Below the pieces are notes generated by a model. That model was not told where the DNA came from. It ran no database searches and saw only the letters and a list, made by a program, of their open reading frames with translations. Positions 1-6,571 of a stretch of DNA of 11,003 nt are shown piece after piece; position 1 is the stretch's first letter, and every line of letters begins with the position of its first letter. A program made the translations under genes and the position numbers. Source of the DNA: Bacteroidales bacterium (GTDB taxonomy: Bacteria; Bacteroidota; Bacteroidia; Bacteroidales; VadinHA17); NCBI GenBank assembly GCA_013314865.1, contig JABUEV010000039.1, positions 1-11,003 of the forward strand. Direction: 5' to 3'.

Positions 1-2
1 AG

Positions 3-34
3 AAACCCGATTTTCAGGTTTAAAAGTTGTAACC
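3..34. repeat. short dispersed repeat, copy 1
   Basis: This stretch resembles 6801-6833 on the same strand. Both contain GATTTTC, then three or four variable bases, then TTTAAAAGTTG, one variable base (T or C), and AACC. Roughly 27 of 32 positions agree with one inserted base. Both copies are non-coding. It may be a dispersed genomic repeat or a conserved regulatory sequence; nothing in the sequence decides which. Confidence 0.4.
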
Positions 35-134
35 TATTGGAATAGTGTGATTGTGAGAGCGAGACAAATAAGCAAAATATACAGATCTTTCAGCTTTTTG
101 ATATTGTAAGGCCATGCCTATACCCTACCCCTAT

Positions 135-146
135 TTTTGGCCAAAA
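135..146. promoter_or_regulatory. perfect 12-bp palindrome, possible operator
   Basis: TTTTGGCCAAAA is a perfect palindrome about 115 bp upstream of the promoter of the AraC/TPR regulator. It could be a protein-binding site. No regulator is assigned, and a 12-bp palindrome in AT-rich DNA can arise by chance. Confidence 0.25.
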
Positions 147-236
147 GTTACCAGAATAATCTTCTGCATATTAAAAAATAAATTAAATATTATAACTCCT
201 AACTCACAGTATCTGACCTCCATATGCAAGAAAAAA

Positions 237-267
237 TTGACTTTGTTATTTTGCTGTTGTAACTTTG
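237..267 (+). promoter_or_regulatory. Bacteroidota-type promoter of the AraC/TPR regulator
   Basis: TAACTTTG at 260-267 matches the Bacteroidota -7 consensus TAnnTTTG. TTGA at 237-240 lies 19 bp upstream and fits the -33 element (TTTG/TTG). Transcription would start around 272-276, leaving a leader of about 25 nt before the ATG at 299. The spacing agreement makes this the best-supported promoter in the window. Confidence 0.6.
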
Positions 268-298
268 AATAAAAATCTACCGTGACAAGTATCTTTTC

Positions 299-2284
299 AT
301 GGATCAGGCATTTATCAGGAAACTCACTGAAATTGTCATCGCTAATCTTACCAATGAAGCCTTCGGAGTCAAGCAGTTGGCTAAGAAAGCAGGCATGAGC
401 CATGCAAGCCTGCATCGCAGATTGAAGTCCATAAAAAACCAGAATGTTTCCCAGTTTATCCGGGAAATAAGGCTGCAGAAGGCGATGGAGCTTTTACACC
501 AGAATGCAGGAACTGTTTCTGAGATAGCCTTTATGGTCGGATTTAGAAGTCCTGCCTACTTTATTAAATGCTTTCATGAATATTATGGTTTTTCTCCGGG
601 TGAAGTCAAAAAAACAGACCTGATCCAAACAGAGTTTAAGAACGGTATTGATGATAATGGATCATCAACTTCAGAACAGGTACAGGTAATACAAATATCA
701 GGACCATCCGGTCGGATGAAATTAAGCTATCGGATTGCTGCATTAACAGGATTATTTGTAATTATTTTATTTCCACTCACCTGGTTTTTGAATAACTTAC
801 TCATTAAACAGCATAATGTTCCTGGACTTACAGAAAATGATAAATCAATTGTTGTTCTGCCATTTAAAAACCTCACTGATAATCCTGATAATCAATATAT
901 TGCTGACGGCATCATGGAAGATGTTCTTAATGACCTGTATCAGGTAAGCGACTTAAGGTTGATATCACGTACCACATCAGAACACTTCCGGGAAACCGGC
1001 TTCACATCATGGGAAATTGCCCGGGAGGTAAATGCGAATTATGTACTCGAAGGTAGCGTCCGACGGTATGGCAACAAGATCAGGATCAGCGTTCATCTAA
1101 TAGATGCTTACCACGACCAGTATCTCTGGTCAGCAAATTTTGACCGGGATATTACCGATATAATTGGTGTTCAGAGTAATATTGCCATGCAGATTGCCCT
1201 GAAGCTAAAAGCTGAAATTTCCGAAAGTGAAATCTATCAAATTGAGGATATTCCAACAAAAAATCCTGAAGCTTATGATTATTACCTGAAAGGCAAATTT
1301 TTATTTAACAAAGCCACAAATGAACAACGGGTTGACAACAGCAAAGAGTGGATTAATGGCAGCATTCAATATTTTGAAAAGGCAATATCTGTGGATAAGT
1401 ATTTTACAGAAGCCTATGCAGGTCTGGCTAACTCCTGGTTTACTTTATCAGACTGGGGCTGGTATCAACCATATCTTGAAGGTATCCAGAAAGCCAGAGA
1501 ATATAGTATGAAGGCGCTGGAGATAGATCCCGATTGTGCTGAAGCTCACTTTGTTAAAGGGTCTTTTCTTATATGGCCCGAGCGAAAGTGGGAGGAAGGA
1601 CGTAAAGAGCTGGAGATTTCCATTCAGCTGAATCCAAATAATACCTACGCATATCAGGCTTTTATTCAGTTACTTATGATAACCGGACCCATTGAAGAGG
1701 CCCGTCTGTTCATGGACCGCGCCATTGAGCTTGAACCCTTTAACTGGGTTTTACACAACCTGAATGCATGGATATATTATTTCGAAGACAGACATAAGGA
1801 ATCGCTGGAGGCTTGCAGCATTGCCAGCGAACTTAATGATGATTATATTTTAAATAACTGGCTATTTTTTCTGAACTATGCAAAACTGGATGAAGGGATA
1901 AATGCTGCGGAAGAACTTCAAAAAATAATAAGGATTGAAACAAGATCCAGCCAATATGATACGGAGATAATGGATATATACAATAAGTCGGGTATTAAAG
2001 GACTTTTTACCTGGCTGATCGATATAAATATTAATAAACCAATTCCTGCTGTGGGTTTGATCGGTCAGCCATTTTTTATAGCCTGGTGGAACGCAATCCT
2101 GGGTAACAAGGAGAAATCAATTTACTGGCTGGGAAGGAATATGGAATCACAATCGGGAAACTATACATTTTTTAATCTGATTGCCACAAATCCCGATTTT
2201 GATATTCTGAGAAGTGATCCCCGGTTTCTGGCAATTATTGAAGAAATAGGGCTTACCCAATACAATACCAGAAAAGCTAAATAG
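299..2284 (+). CDS. transmembrane AraC-type regulator with TolB-like and TPR sensor region
   Basis: The 661-residue protein opens with an AraC-type double helix-turn-helix (about residues 5-104). The second helix-turn-helix lies in GTVSEIAFMVGFRSPAYF and is followed by FHEYYGFSPGEV. A polar linker leads to one membrane helix (about 145-168). Residues about 182-305 form the TolB-like/FlgO-like domain that often accompanies bacterial adenylate cyclases and winged-helix regulators, with SIVVLPFKNLTDNP, then YVLEGSVRR and LWSANFDR. Several TPR-like helical hairpins follow (about 325-520), then a helical C-terminus. Inferred topology: DNA-binding head in the cytoplasm, TolB/TPR part in the periplasm, so a one-component membrane regulator in the style of CadC or ToxR. 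The ATG at 299 sits just behind a good promoter. The targets are unknown; the secreted protein gene downstream is one candidate. Family assignment is firm, signal and targets are inference. Confidence 0.85.
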   Translation: MDQAFIRKLTEIVIANLTNEAFGVKQLAKKAGMSHASLHRRLKSIKNQNVSQFIREIRLQKAMELLHQNAGTVSEIAFMVGFRSPAYFIKCFHEYYGFSPGEVKKTDLIQTEFKNGIDDNGSSTSEQVQVIQISGPSGRMKLSYRIAALTGLFVIILFPLTWFLNNLLIKQHNVPGLTENDKSIVVLPFKNLTDNPDNQYIADGIMEDVLNDLYQVSDLRLISRTTSEHFRETGFTSWEIAREVNANYVLEGSVRRYGNKIRISVHLIDAYHDQYLWSANFDRDITDIIGVQSNIAMQIALKLKAEISESEIYQIEDIPTKNPEAYDYYLKGKFLFNKATNEQRVDNSKEWINGSIQYFEKAISVDKYFTEAYAGLANSWFTLSDWGWYQPYLEGIQKAREYSMKALEIDPDCAEAHFVKGSFLIWPERKWEEGRKELEISIQLNPNNTYAYQAFIQLLMITGPIEEARLFMDRAIELEPFNWVLHNLNAWIYYFEDRHKESLEACSIASELNDDYILNNWLFFLNYAKLDEGINAAEELQKIIRIETRSSQYDTEIMDIYNKSGIKGLFTWLIDININKPIPAVGLIGQPFFIAWWNAILGNKEKSIYWLGRNMESQSGNYTFFNLIATNPDFDILRSDPRFLAIIEEIGLTQYNTRKAK

Positions 2285-2348
2285 AATTTACCGGATCCCT
2301 GCCTCTTACCACTTAAGAATCCAAGGTTGGTTTCTTTAACCTCAAAGA

Positions 2349-2394
2349 TTCAACAAATTTAGATTTTAGTAAGTTGTTGAAATAGAATCTAAAT
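2349..2394 (+). promoter_or_regulatory. two interleaved inverted repeats
   Basis: TTCAACAA (2349-2356) pairs with TTGTTGAA (2374-2381). ATTTAGATT (2357-2365) pairs with AATCTAAAT (2386-2394). The arms interleave (left 1, left 2, right 1, right 2), so in RNA they would be alternative stems or a pseudoknot, and in DNA two overlapping dyads. The element lies 65 bp after the regulator's stop codon and about 115 bp before the next gene. It could act in the leader or 3' end of either transcript, or as a binding site. No known riboswitch class is recognised. Confidence 0.4.
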
Positions 2395-2509
2395 ACTTGC
2401 GAAAAAATTTATCAAATCTGCAACATAATTGCTATGTATACCCCTGTTTTAATACTAACTTATTAAATAGGAATTAAGGTTTCTATTGTTTAACCAAAAT
2501 ACATGAATT

Positions 2510-2947
2510 ATGAAAACAAAGGCATTTTTATTATCATTCATTTTTTTATGTATCGGGTTGATGAAGCTTTCTGCTCAATCGGTGTCTTCAGATCTTAACA
2601 GATCATTCTCATATGATATTGAATGGGGATGGTATACTCCCGTATATTGCCAAGGGATTGAGATCGATAATTTATCAGCTGAATTAACTTGGCATATTAC
2701 GACTCACTATAAAGATGGAATCTGGCAATGGGATATTATGGAGGTCCATGGCACAGCCACAAGTAGCTCTGGTGAAGTCTTTAAAGTAAAAGAAAAAGAT
2801 AAAATTGCAGGGCCACAAAAATCGATAGCGGAATTATATACCTGGCATTACAATCTTATTGGAGACAGAGGCAGCCATTACATCGGCTATATGACATGGA
2901 ATTTTGTTACTGGGGAATTTACTGTTGAAAAAACAGTATGTAAATAG
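2510..2947 (+). CDS. small secreted Trp-rich protein of unknown function
   Basis: The product has 145 residues and no family is recognised. It begins with a clear Sec signal peptide (Lys at 2 and 4, hydrophobic stretch about 5-19), with likely cleavage after Ala-Gln near residues 22-23. The mature part is rich in Trp and Tyr (Trp at 39, 41, 61, 72, 74, 102 and 110) and alternates polar and hydrophobic residues, which suggests a small beta-sheet protein. Two cysteines remain after processing (47 and 144), so a disulfide in the periplasm or outside the cell is possible. The ATG at 2510 is chosen because it starts the signal peptide directly; the ATG at 2498-2500 is in another frame. A strong terminator follows 37 bp after the stop, so this is probably a single-gene unit or the end of one. 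Confidence 0.7.
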   Translation: MKTKAFLLSFIFLCIGLMKLSAQSVSSDLNRSFSYDIEWGWYTPVYCQGIEIDNLSAELTWHITTHYKDGIWQWDIMEVHGTATSSSGEVFKVKEKDKIAGPQKSIAELYTWHYNLIGDRGSHYIGYMTWNFVTGEFTVEKTVCK

Positions 2948-2984
2948 TAATTTAAGTAATCTAAAACAAGCAATACAACAAGCT

Positions 2985-3016
2985 AAGCCCCCGGAATCAG
3001 CTTCGGGGGCTTTTTT
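2985..3016 (+). terminator. intrinsic terminator after the secreted protein gene
   Basis: AAGCCCCCG at 2985-2993 pairs with CGGGGGCTT at 3004-3012. A G-T and an A-T pair extend the stem, leaving a six-base loop. The sequence runs into TTTTTT at 3011-3016. GC-rich stem plus U-run is a textbook Rho-independent terminator for the + strand gene ending at 2947. Confidence 0.92.
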
Positions 3017-3146
3017 GTGAAATCCTCGAACTTTTACTTTTTGAAAAAATAAGTTCCTATTTGAGTCTGGGAGATGGCTGCTTAAACCGGTTGCCATGAC
3101 CACATTCCGCCATAAAGATGCCTTCTTCATATTTATCAATAATTCA

Positions 3147-3458
3147 TTAGGTTAACTCCGGCCTGAGGTATTCAATTTTTACCGGCAAGAAGTGGCAAGA
3201 GTCACCTATTTTTCCAAGAATATTATAAACTGCCTTTTTCAGGAGGTTATCTTTTCTCCTGGTTATTTTCCGATATTCACCAGGTGATATCCCTGGTTTT
3301 GATTTAAAGAACCTCACGAAATTACTCTCATGAATTTGACTTAAACTGAATAAAATTTCAGAAATACTGAAAGAAGTCTGTTTTAAAAGTACCTTGGATT
3401 CCAGCATCCGTATATCAAAAGTCTGATAATCATTTCCTTCCTTGCCATCGAAACCCAA
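3147..3458 (-). pseudogene. truncated AraC-type DNA-binding domain
   Basis: The readable product is about 103 residues. Residues about 18-63 match the second half of an AraC-family helix-turn-helix domain, with RMLESKVLLKQTSFSISEI followed by NFVRFFKSKPGISPGEYRK. The first helix-turn-helix and any sensor region are missing. The only start near the 5' end is a TTG at 3458, and an in-frame TAG lies seven codons upstream (TAG AAA CAC AGT ATC TTT CAT then TTG). The normal upstream AraC sequence therefore cannot be read in this frame. About 40 residues of no recognised family follow the domain. It is most likely the 3' remnant of a regulator gene that once faced the divergent sugar genes. A short functional half-domain protein cannot be excluded, but with only one helix-turn-helix and a TTG start it is less likely. 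Confidence 0.55.
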
Positions 3459-3491
3459 TTTATGAAAGATACTGTGTTTCTAAACAGAATT

Positions 3492-3540
3492 CTTTATCAG
3501 TAAATTCCCTATTGATAAAGGAATTTGAAATTTTGATAAA
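3492..3540. promoter_or_regulatory. TGATAAA inverted/direct repeats, candidate operator
   Basis: CTTTATCA (3492-3499) and TGATAAAG (3513-3520) form a perfect 8-bp inverted repeat with 13 bp between the arms. A third TGATAAA lies at 3534-3540. They sit in the divergent region between the AraC fragment and the twin-arginine TIM-barrel gene, just upstream of that gene's -7 box. This is a plausible operator cluster for the sugar genes. The binding protein is unknown. Confidence 0.4.
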
Positions 3541-3561
3541 AATTATGTAGCAATCTTTATT

Positions 3562-3569
3562 TAACTTTG
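3562..3569 (+). promoter_or_regulatory. -7 promoter box of the deglycosidase genes
   Basis: TAACTTTG fits the Bacteroidota -7 consensus TAnnTTTG and is identical to the box at 260-267. No good -33 TTTG lies at the usual spacing; the nearest TTTG (3532-3535) is 26 bp upstream. A weak -33 element would suit a promoter that needs an activator. The leader would be about 55 nt. Confidence 0.4.
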
Positions 3570-3630
3570 ATTATTAACTGAACAAAGCGTTCAAAAAAAT
3601 CTACATTGAAATCATAAATTCCTCTTTACA

Positions 3631-4650
3631 ATGAAAAACAAATCAACATTCTCAAGACGGGGTTTTATAACAAGTGCTGCAGCAGGGGCAGCTGCAATTG
3701 CGACAATCCCGTCTTCGGGCTTAATTGCATCCAGTTGTGCAGGACCGACTGCTTCTCCGGAAGCAAAGCCTCGTTTGATACCGAAACCGCAATTTAACGG
3801 TAAACCCAAACGCGGCGTCTCTCTTTACAGCTATACCGGCGTTTTTGGAGTAACCATGACAATGGAAGATTGTTTCATTGACATTAATGATATGGAGGCG
3901 GAAGGCATAGAGATTCTTGCGAACGGCCATATCCCCAATTATCCCGATCCATCTGAGGAATGGGTTGACTGGTGGTTCAGTATGCTGAATAAGTATAATC
4001 TTGTGCCTGCTGAATATGGTCACTGGGTTGATTCACGACGGCAGGCAGGTCGGACTCTGACTTCAAAGGAATCTTTTGATATGATTGTCCGGGACATTAA
4101 GCTGGCACACAAGCTTGGATTTAAAGTCGGGCGCACCAAACTTGGTGTTATCGATGAAACGCTGACACCTGTTGAAAACTGGAAGGAATTCATTAAAATG
4201 GCATTGCCGGTTGCAGAAGAAAATGATTTTGTAATGTGCCCTGAAATCCATATGCCTACAGTGCTGAAATCAAAAATGGTTGATGACTACGTCGATTTTA
4301 TTGTTAAGACCGGAACCAGGAATTTCGGATTAAATATCGATTTCGGTGTTTTTTCTACTAAAGTGCCGAATATTCCGGGCATGGATCAGTTTAAACCCAG
4401 CCAACCTGAGGATATAATACCTCTTCTGCCTTACGTTCATGCTTGTCATGCAAAGTTTGGTAATATGTCAGATGATCTTATCGAAACAACACATCCATAT
4501 CCCGAAATAATAAAAATACTGGTTGACCATAAATGGGAAGGATACCTGCTTAGTGAATACGAAGGGCCGGGAATGAATGAGCCAGAGTATGCATCTGACC
4601 AGGTAAGAAGACAGCACGTTATGCTTAAACGTCTGTTAGGCGAAGCATAA
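3631..4650 (+). CDS. Tat-exported TIM-barrel protein, putative C-glycoside deglycosidase alpha subunit
   Basis: The 339-residue product begins with a twin-arginine signal: SRRGFI at 8-13, then an Ala-rich hydrophobic stretch (about 15-27) and Cys36. Cys36 might be a lipidation site, but the lipobox (IASSC) is imperfect. From about residue 60 it is a sugar-phosphate isomerase/epimerase (xylose-isomerase-like) TIM barrel. Likely metal ligands are Glu205 and His207 in CPEIH, Asp237 in NIDFG, His273 in HAKFG and Glu309 in LLSEYEG. The next gene encodes a small protein resembling the beta subunit of C-glycoside deglycosidases. Characterised enzymes (DgpBC, DfgAB, CarBC) pair such a barrel with such a small subunit to cleave the C-C bond of 3-oxo-C-glycosides. 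The fold is secure; the reaction is inferred from the pairing. The native substrate could be another 3-oxo glycoside. The export signal implies a periplasmic site. Confidence 0.72.
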   Translation: MKNKSTFSRRGFITSAAAGAAAIATIPSSGLIASSCAGPTASPEAKPRLIPKPQFNGKPKRGVSLYSYTGVFGVTMTMEDCFIDINDMEAEGIEILANGHIPNYPDPSEEWVDWWFSMLNKYNLVPAEYGHWVDSRRQAGRTLTSKESFDMIVRDIKLAHKLGFKVGRTKLGVIDETLTPVENWKEFIKMALPVAEENDFVMCPEIHMPTVLKSKMVDDYVDFIVKTGTRNFGLNIDFGVFSTKVPNIPGMDQFKPSQPEDIIPLLPYVHACHAKFGNMSDDLIETTHPYPEIIKILVDHKWEGYLLSEYEGPGMNEPEYASDQVRRQHVMLKRLLGEA

Positions 4651-4705
4651 TACAGATGTTTTTTGAGTTTTAAATGAATTGAAAAACAAACAAACTTTTA
4701 ATAAA

Positions 4706-5116
4706 ATGCTTGAATTTCCAAATATACAGTCAAGAGGATTCCGTAATATTAAAGAAGGAAATAATATTATCGGCTTCCAGGTGCCTGTCAGACTTACCTA
4801 CTACAGGGGAGTGTGGCTTCCTCAATTAAGGCCTGCAACCGTTTCAGTGGACGGGGAAAAGTTCGAGGGCGACCAGATTACCTGGGTAATAGATGGCAAA
4901 AGTTACGCACAGTCTGATCTTCAAAATTACCCGGATGTTCACTGGAGCAGTCTTACACCCGCAATTCTGCAAATAAAGAAACCCGGCGGATTAGCTCTGG
5001 GCATCCATGATGTTGAGGTAAGTATTGTTTTCAGTACATCCTATCTGCCGCCAAGAATTGATTTGGGATTTGGAGGGGAAGAACCGTATAAAAGGAGGAT
5101 GACGCTGGTCAGATAG
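4706..5116 (+). CDS. putative C-glycoside deglycosidase beta subunit (DUF6379-like)
   Basis: The product has 136 residues, no signal peptide and a predicted all-beta composition. The N-terminal RNIKEGNNIIGFQVPVRL (13-30) followed by YYRG (32-35), a short VSVDGEKF (46-53), KKPGGLALGIHDVEV (91-105) and a closing RRMTLVR resemble the small subunit of C-glycoside deglycosidases (DfgB/CarC-type, DUF6379), recognised from memory of the family. In that complex the beta subunit assembles with the TIM-barrel alpha subunit, here encoded 55 bp upstream on the same strand. The ATG at 4706 is chosen because homologues begin close to the conserved RN motif. A TTG at 4679 would add nine residues (beginning MKNKQTF), curiously like the start of the alpha subunit (MKNKSTF). 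No terminator is obvious after the gene. Confidence 0.68.
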   Translation: MLEFPNIQSRGFRNIKEGNNIIGFQVPVRLTYYRGVWLPQLRPATVSVDGEKFEGDQITWVIDGKSYAQSDLQNYPDVHWSSLTPAILQIKKPGGLALGIHDVEVSIVFSTSYLPPRIDLGFGGEEPYKRRMTLVR

Positions 5117-5290
5117 TCGCTTTCACAGACGGGGAATTATCATTGTCTTTCACAGGTTTGATCTGGTTTAAGTTTCTTGCCGGAAGAGACATCTTTGGTG
5201 TGTATTGATTTTATTCTCCCGGGATGAAGGCTCTTATCCTGAAGCTCCTTTTGAGCAGTGATTTTCGGTAGTAGTTCAAAGATCCATAGT

Positions 5291-5362
5291 GGCTGTGCTT
5301 AAACTGACTCTTAAAACTTAGCAGAACACATATTTCTAATGATTTATCAGTTAATCACAGCC
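5291..5362. repeat. imperfect inverted repeat upstream of the transposase
   Basis: Left arm 5291-5307 reads GGCTGTG, four bases, AACTGA. Right arm 5347-5362 reads TCAGTT, three bases, CACAGCC. Thirteen bases pair around a small unequal internal loop, with 39 bases between the arms. Together with the hairpin at 5400-5423 it may be a structured left flank of the transposase locus, as IS200/IS605-type ends carry subterminal hairpins. This is inference from position only. Confidence 0.4.
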
Positions 5363-5399
5363 CTATGCAGAATTCAAAAAAATGCATATATTTACTAAA

Positions 5400-5423
5400 G
5401 CTTTGGATTTGAGTAGCCAAAGC
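5400..5423. repeat. short hairpin upstream of the transposase
   Basis: GCTTTGG (5400-5406) pairs with CCAAAGC (5417-5423) around a 10-base loop. It is 113 bp before the transposase start. There is no U-run, so it is not an obvious terminator. It could be a transposase-recognised hairpin or a hairpin that limits translation, as in IS200 leaders. Confidence 0.35.
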
Positions 5424-5536
5424 ATTGTAGTGTACTCGCTGTAAAACATTTAAATAGTTTACCTATTGCTGGCTACGGACTTTGGAATTCTGTCTGTTTC
5501 AGTAATTATTTATTCACTGCTAAAAACCTTTACGTT

Positions 5537-5995
5537 ATGGCAAACACTTACACGCAAATTCACATTCAGGTGGTTTTCTCAGTGCAGAACCGCTATTGTC
5601 TTATTTCAGACAAATGGAAAGATGAACTATATCAGTATATTACTGGTATAGTCAGGAATAATAACCATAAGCTTTTAGCTATCAATGGGATGCCTGATCA
5701 TATACATATCTTGATAGGACTCCGGCCTTCTCAGTCTGTTTCGGATCTTATGCAGGATATAAAAGGAGATTCGTCAAAATGGATAAATGAAAAAAGATAT
5801 ATCAATGGTAGATTTTCCTGGCAGGAAGGATATGGTGCATTCTCATATAGTCGATCTGATATTTCAAAGGTAATTCAATACATTAATGATCAGTTAATAC
5901 ATCATAGAATGAAGGATTTTGACCAGGAATATCAGGATTTGCTGGATGAATTTGGTATAGAATATGACGAAAGATATCTATTTAAAAAGGTTTAA
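5537..5995 (+). CDS. IS200/RAYT-like HUH single-tyrosine transposase
   Basis: The 152-residue product is a Y1 transposase of the IS200/IS605 TnpA superfamily, at full length for the family. The metal-binding HUH motif is His55-Ile56-His57 in GMPDHIHILI. The catalytic tyrosine is Tyr115 in the helix VIQYINDQ, with Gln119 four residues later in the place of the third metal ligand of IS608 TnpA. The conserved FSWQEGYGAFSYS (93-105) and the terminal GIEYDERYLF are typical of this clade in Bacteroidota. Such enzymes cut and join single-stranded DNA at hairpin-adjacent sites. No TnpB gene is present. A repeat array of GC-rich palindromes begins 61 bp after the stop, which points to a REP-associated (RAYT) role rather than a simple insertion sequence. 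The protein appears intact. The ATG at 5537 starts the conserved MANTYTQIHIQVVF. Confidence 0.85.
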   Translation: MANTYTQIHIQVVFSVQNRYCLISDKWKDELYQYITGIVRNNNHKLLAINGMPDHIHILIGLRPSQSVSDLMQDIKGDSSKWINEKRYINGRFSWQEGYGAFSYSRSDISKVIQYINDQLIHHRMKDFDQEYQDLLDEFGIEYDERYLFKKV

Positions 5996-6056
5996 AATCC
6001 TGTACCAAAGAGATCCAGTATGGACAGAAACAGATTCCCAAATTAATTTGTTTTCC

Positions 6057-6204
6057 GGTCCCGTAGGGACCAGATATCTGTAGAAACCCCGTATCCCAAA
6101 AAAACATCATCGTCCCGTAGGGACGAAATATTCCGTACCTGACGGCACGGCCTACGATTTGCACATATCCGTTTTACCGATATCTTGTCCCTGACGGGAC
6201 AGGT
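6057..6204. repeat. palindromic repeat unit 1 (REP/BIME-like)
   Basis: This 148-bp unit begins with hairpin A (GGTCCCGTAGGGACC) and runs through hairpin B (CGTCCCGTAGGGACG) and hairpin C (CCGTACCTGACGGCACGG). It ends in hairpin D (TGTCCCTGACGGGACA) plus GGT. It is the copy nearest the transposase and somewhat diverged: the inner arms ATATCTGTAGAA and TTTTACCGATAT pair with two mismatches. Only eight bases separate it from unit 2. Confidence 0.9.
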
Positions 6205-6212
6205 TGATGGAT

Positions 6213-6360
6213 GGTCCCGTAGGGACCAGATATTGGTAGAAAACCCGCATCCCTAAAAAACATCATCGTCCCGCAGGGACGAAATATTCCGTGCCTGACG
6301 GCACGGCTCACGATTTGCGCATATCCATTCTACCGATATGTTGTCCCTGACGGGACAGGT
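6213..6360. repeat. palindromic repeat unit 2 (REP/BIME-like)
   Basis: Same A-B-C-D hairpin order and 148-bp length as unit 1. Hairpin B has a loop change (CGTCCCGCAGGGACG). Hairpin C is the perfectly paired form CCGTGCCTGACGGCACGG. The inner arms ATATTGGTAGAA and TTCTACCGATAT pair with a single G-T type change. A 31-bp spacer follows. Confidence 0.9.
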
Positions 6361-6391
6361 TAATGGCCAATGATTGAATTTTTCATTTCCC

Positions 6392-6540
6392 GGTCCCGTA
6401 GGGACCAGATATCGGTAGAAACCCCGTATCCCCAAAAAAACATAATCGTCCCATAGGGACGAAATATTCCGTACCTGACGGCACGGCCCACGGTTTGCGC
6501 ATATCCATCCTACCGATATGTTGTCCCTGACGGGACAGGT
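6392..6540. repeat. palindromic repeat unit 3 (REP/BIME-like)
   Basis: A 149-bp copy. Hairpin B carries CGTCCCATAGGGACG, again a change confined to the loop. Inner arms are ATATCGGTAGAA and TCCTACCGATAT. The 31-bp spacers before and after share TGATTG followed by an AT-rich run and TTTCC, so the repeating period here is about 180 bp, including the spacer. Confidence 0.9.
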
Positions 6541-6571
6541 CGACAACCTATGATTGCATTTTTCCTTTTCC

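Larger units (their letters stand above)
5117..5536. other. 420-bp intergenic region upstream of the transposase
   Basis: No convincing gene is seen on either strand. A 45-codon open stretch on the - strand (about 5350 down to 5212) lacks a good start. The region holds a 9-bp direct repeat CTTTCACAG (about 5120 and 5149), the long imperfect inverted repeat at 5291-5362 and the hairpin at 5400-5423. It also has a CGGTAG near 5269, which is the core motif of the downstream repeat array. The + strand reading frame at 5466-5651 is a shadow of the transposase. Confidence 0.5.

Noticed and set aside
2349..2394. Simple Rho-independent terminator for the AraC/TPR regulator
   Set aside because: The stems are AT-rich and interleaved, and no U-run follows either right arm, so a plain terminator reading is not supported.
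2834..3139. A 101-codon frame on the - strand
   Set aside because: It reads through the strong terminator at 2985-3016 and antisense into the secreted protein gene, and shows no recognisable domain.
3721..4023. - strand open frames antisense to the TIM-barrel gene (also 3612-3809 and 4063-4251)
   Set aside because: They overlap a well-supported coding sequence on the other strand and show no domain.
5212..5350. A - strand open stretch with a protein-like composition (ending FRIRAFIPGE)
   Set aside because: It has no credible start, no recognised family and crosses the inverted repeat at 5291-5362. It may be a gene remnant but this cannot be supported.
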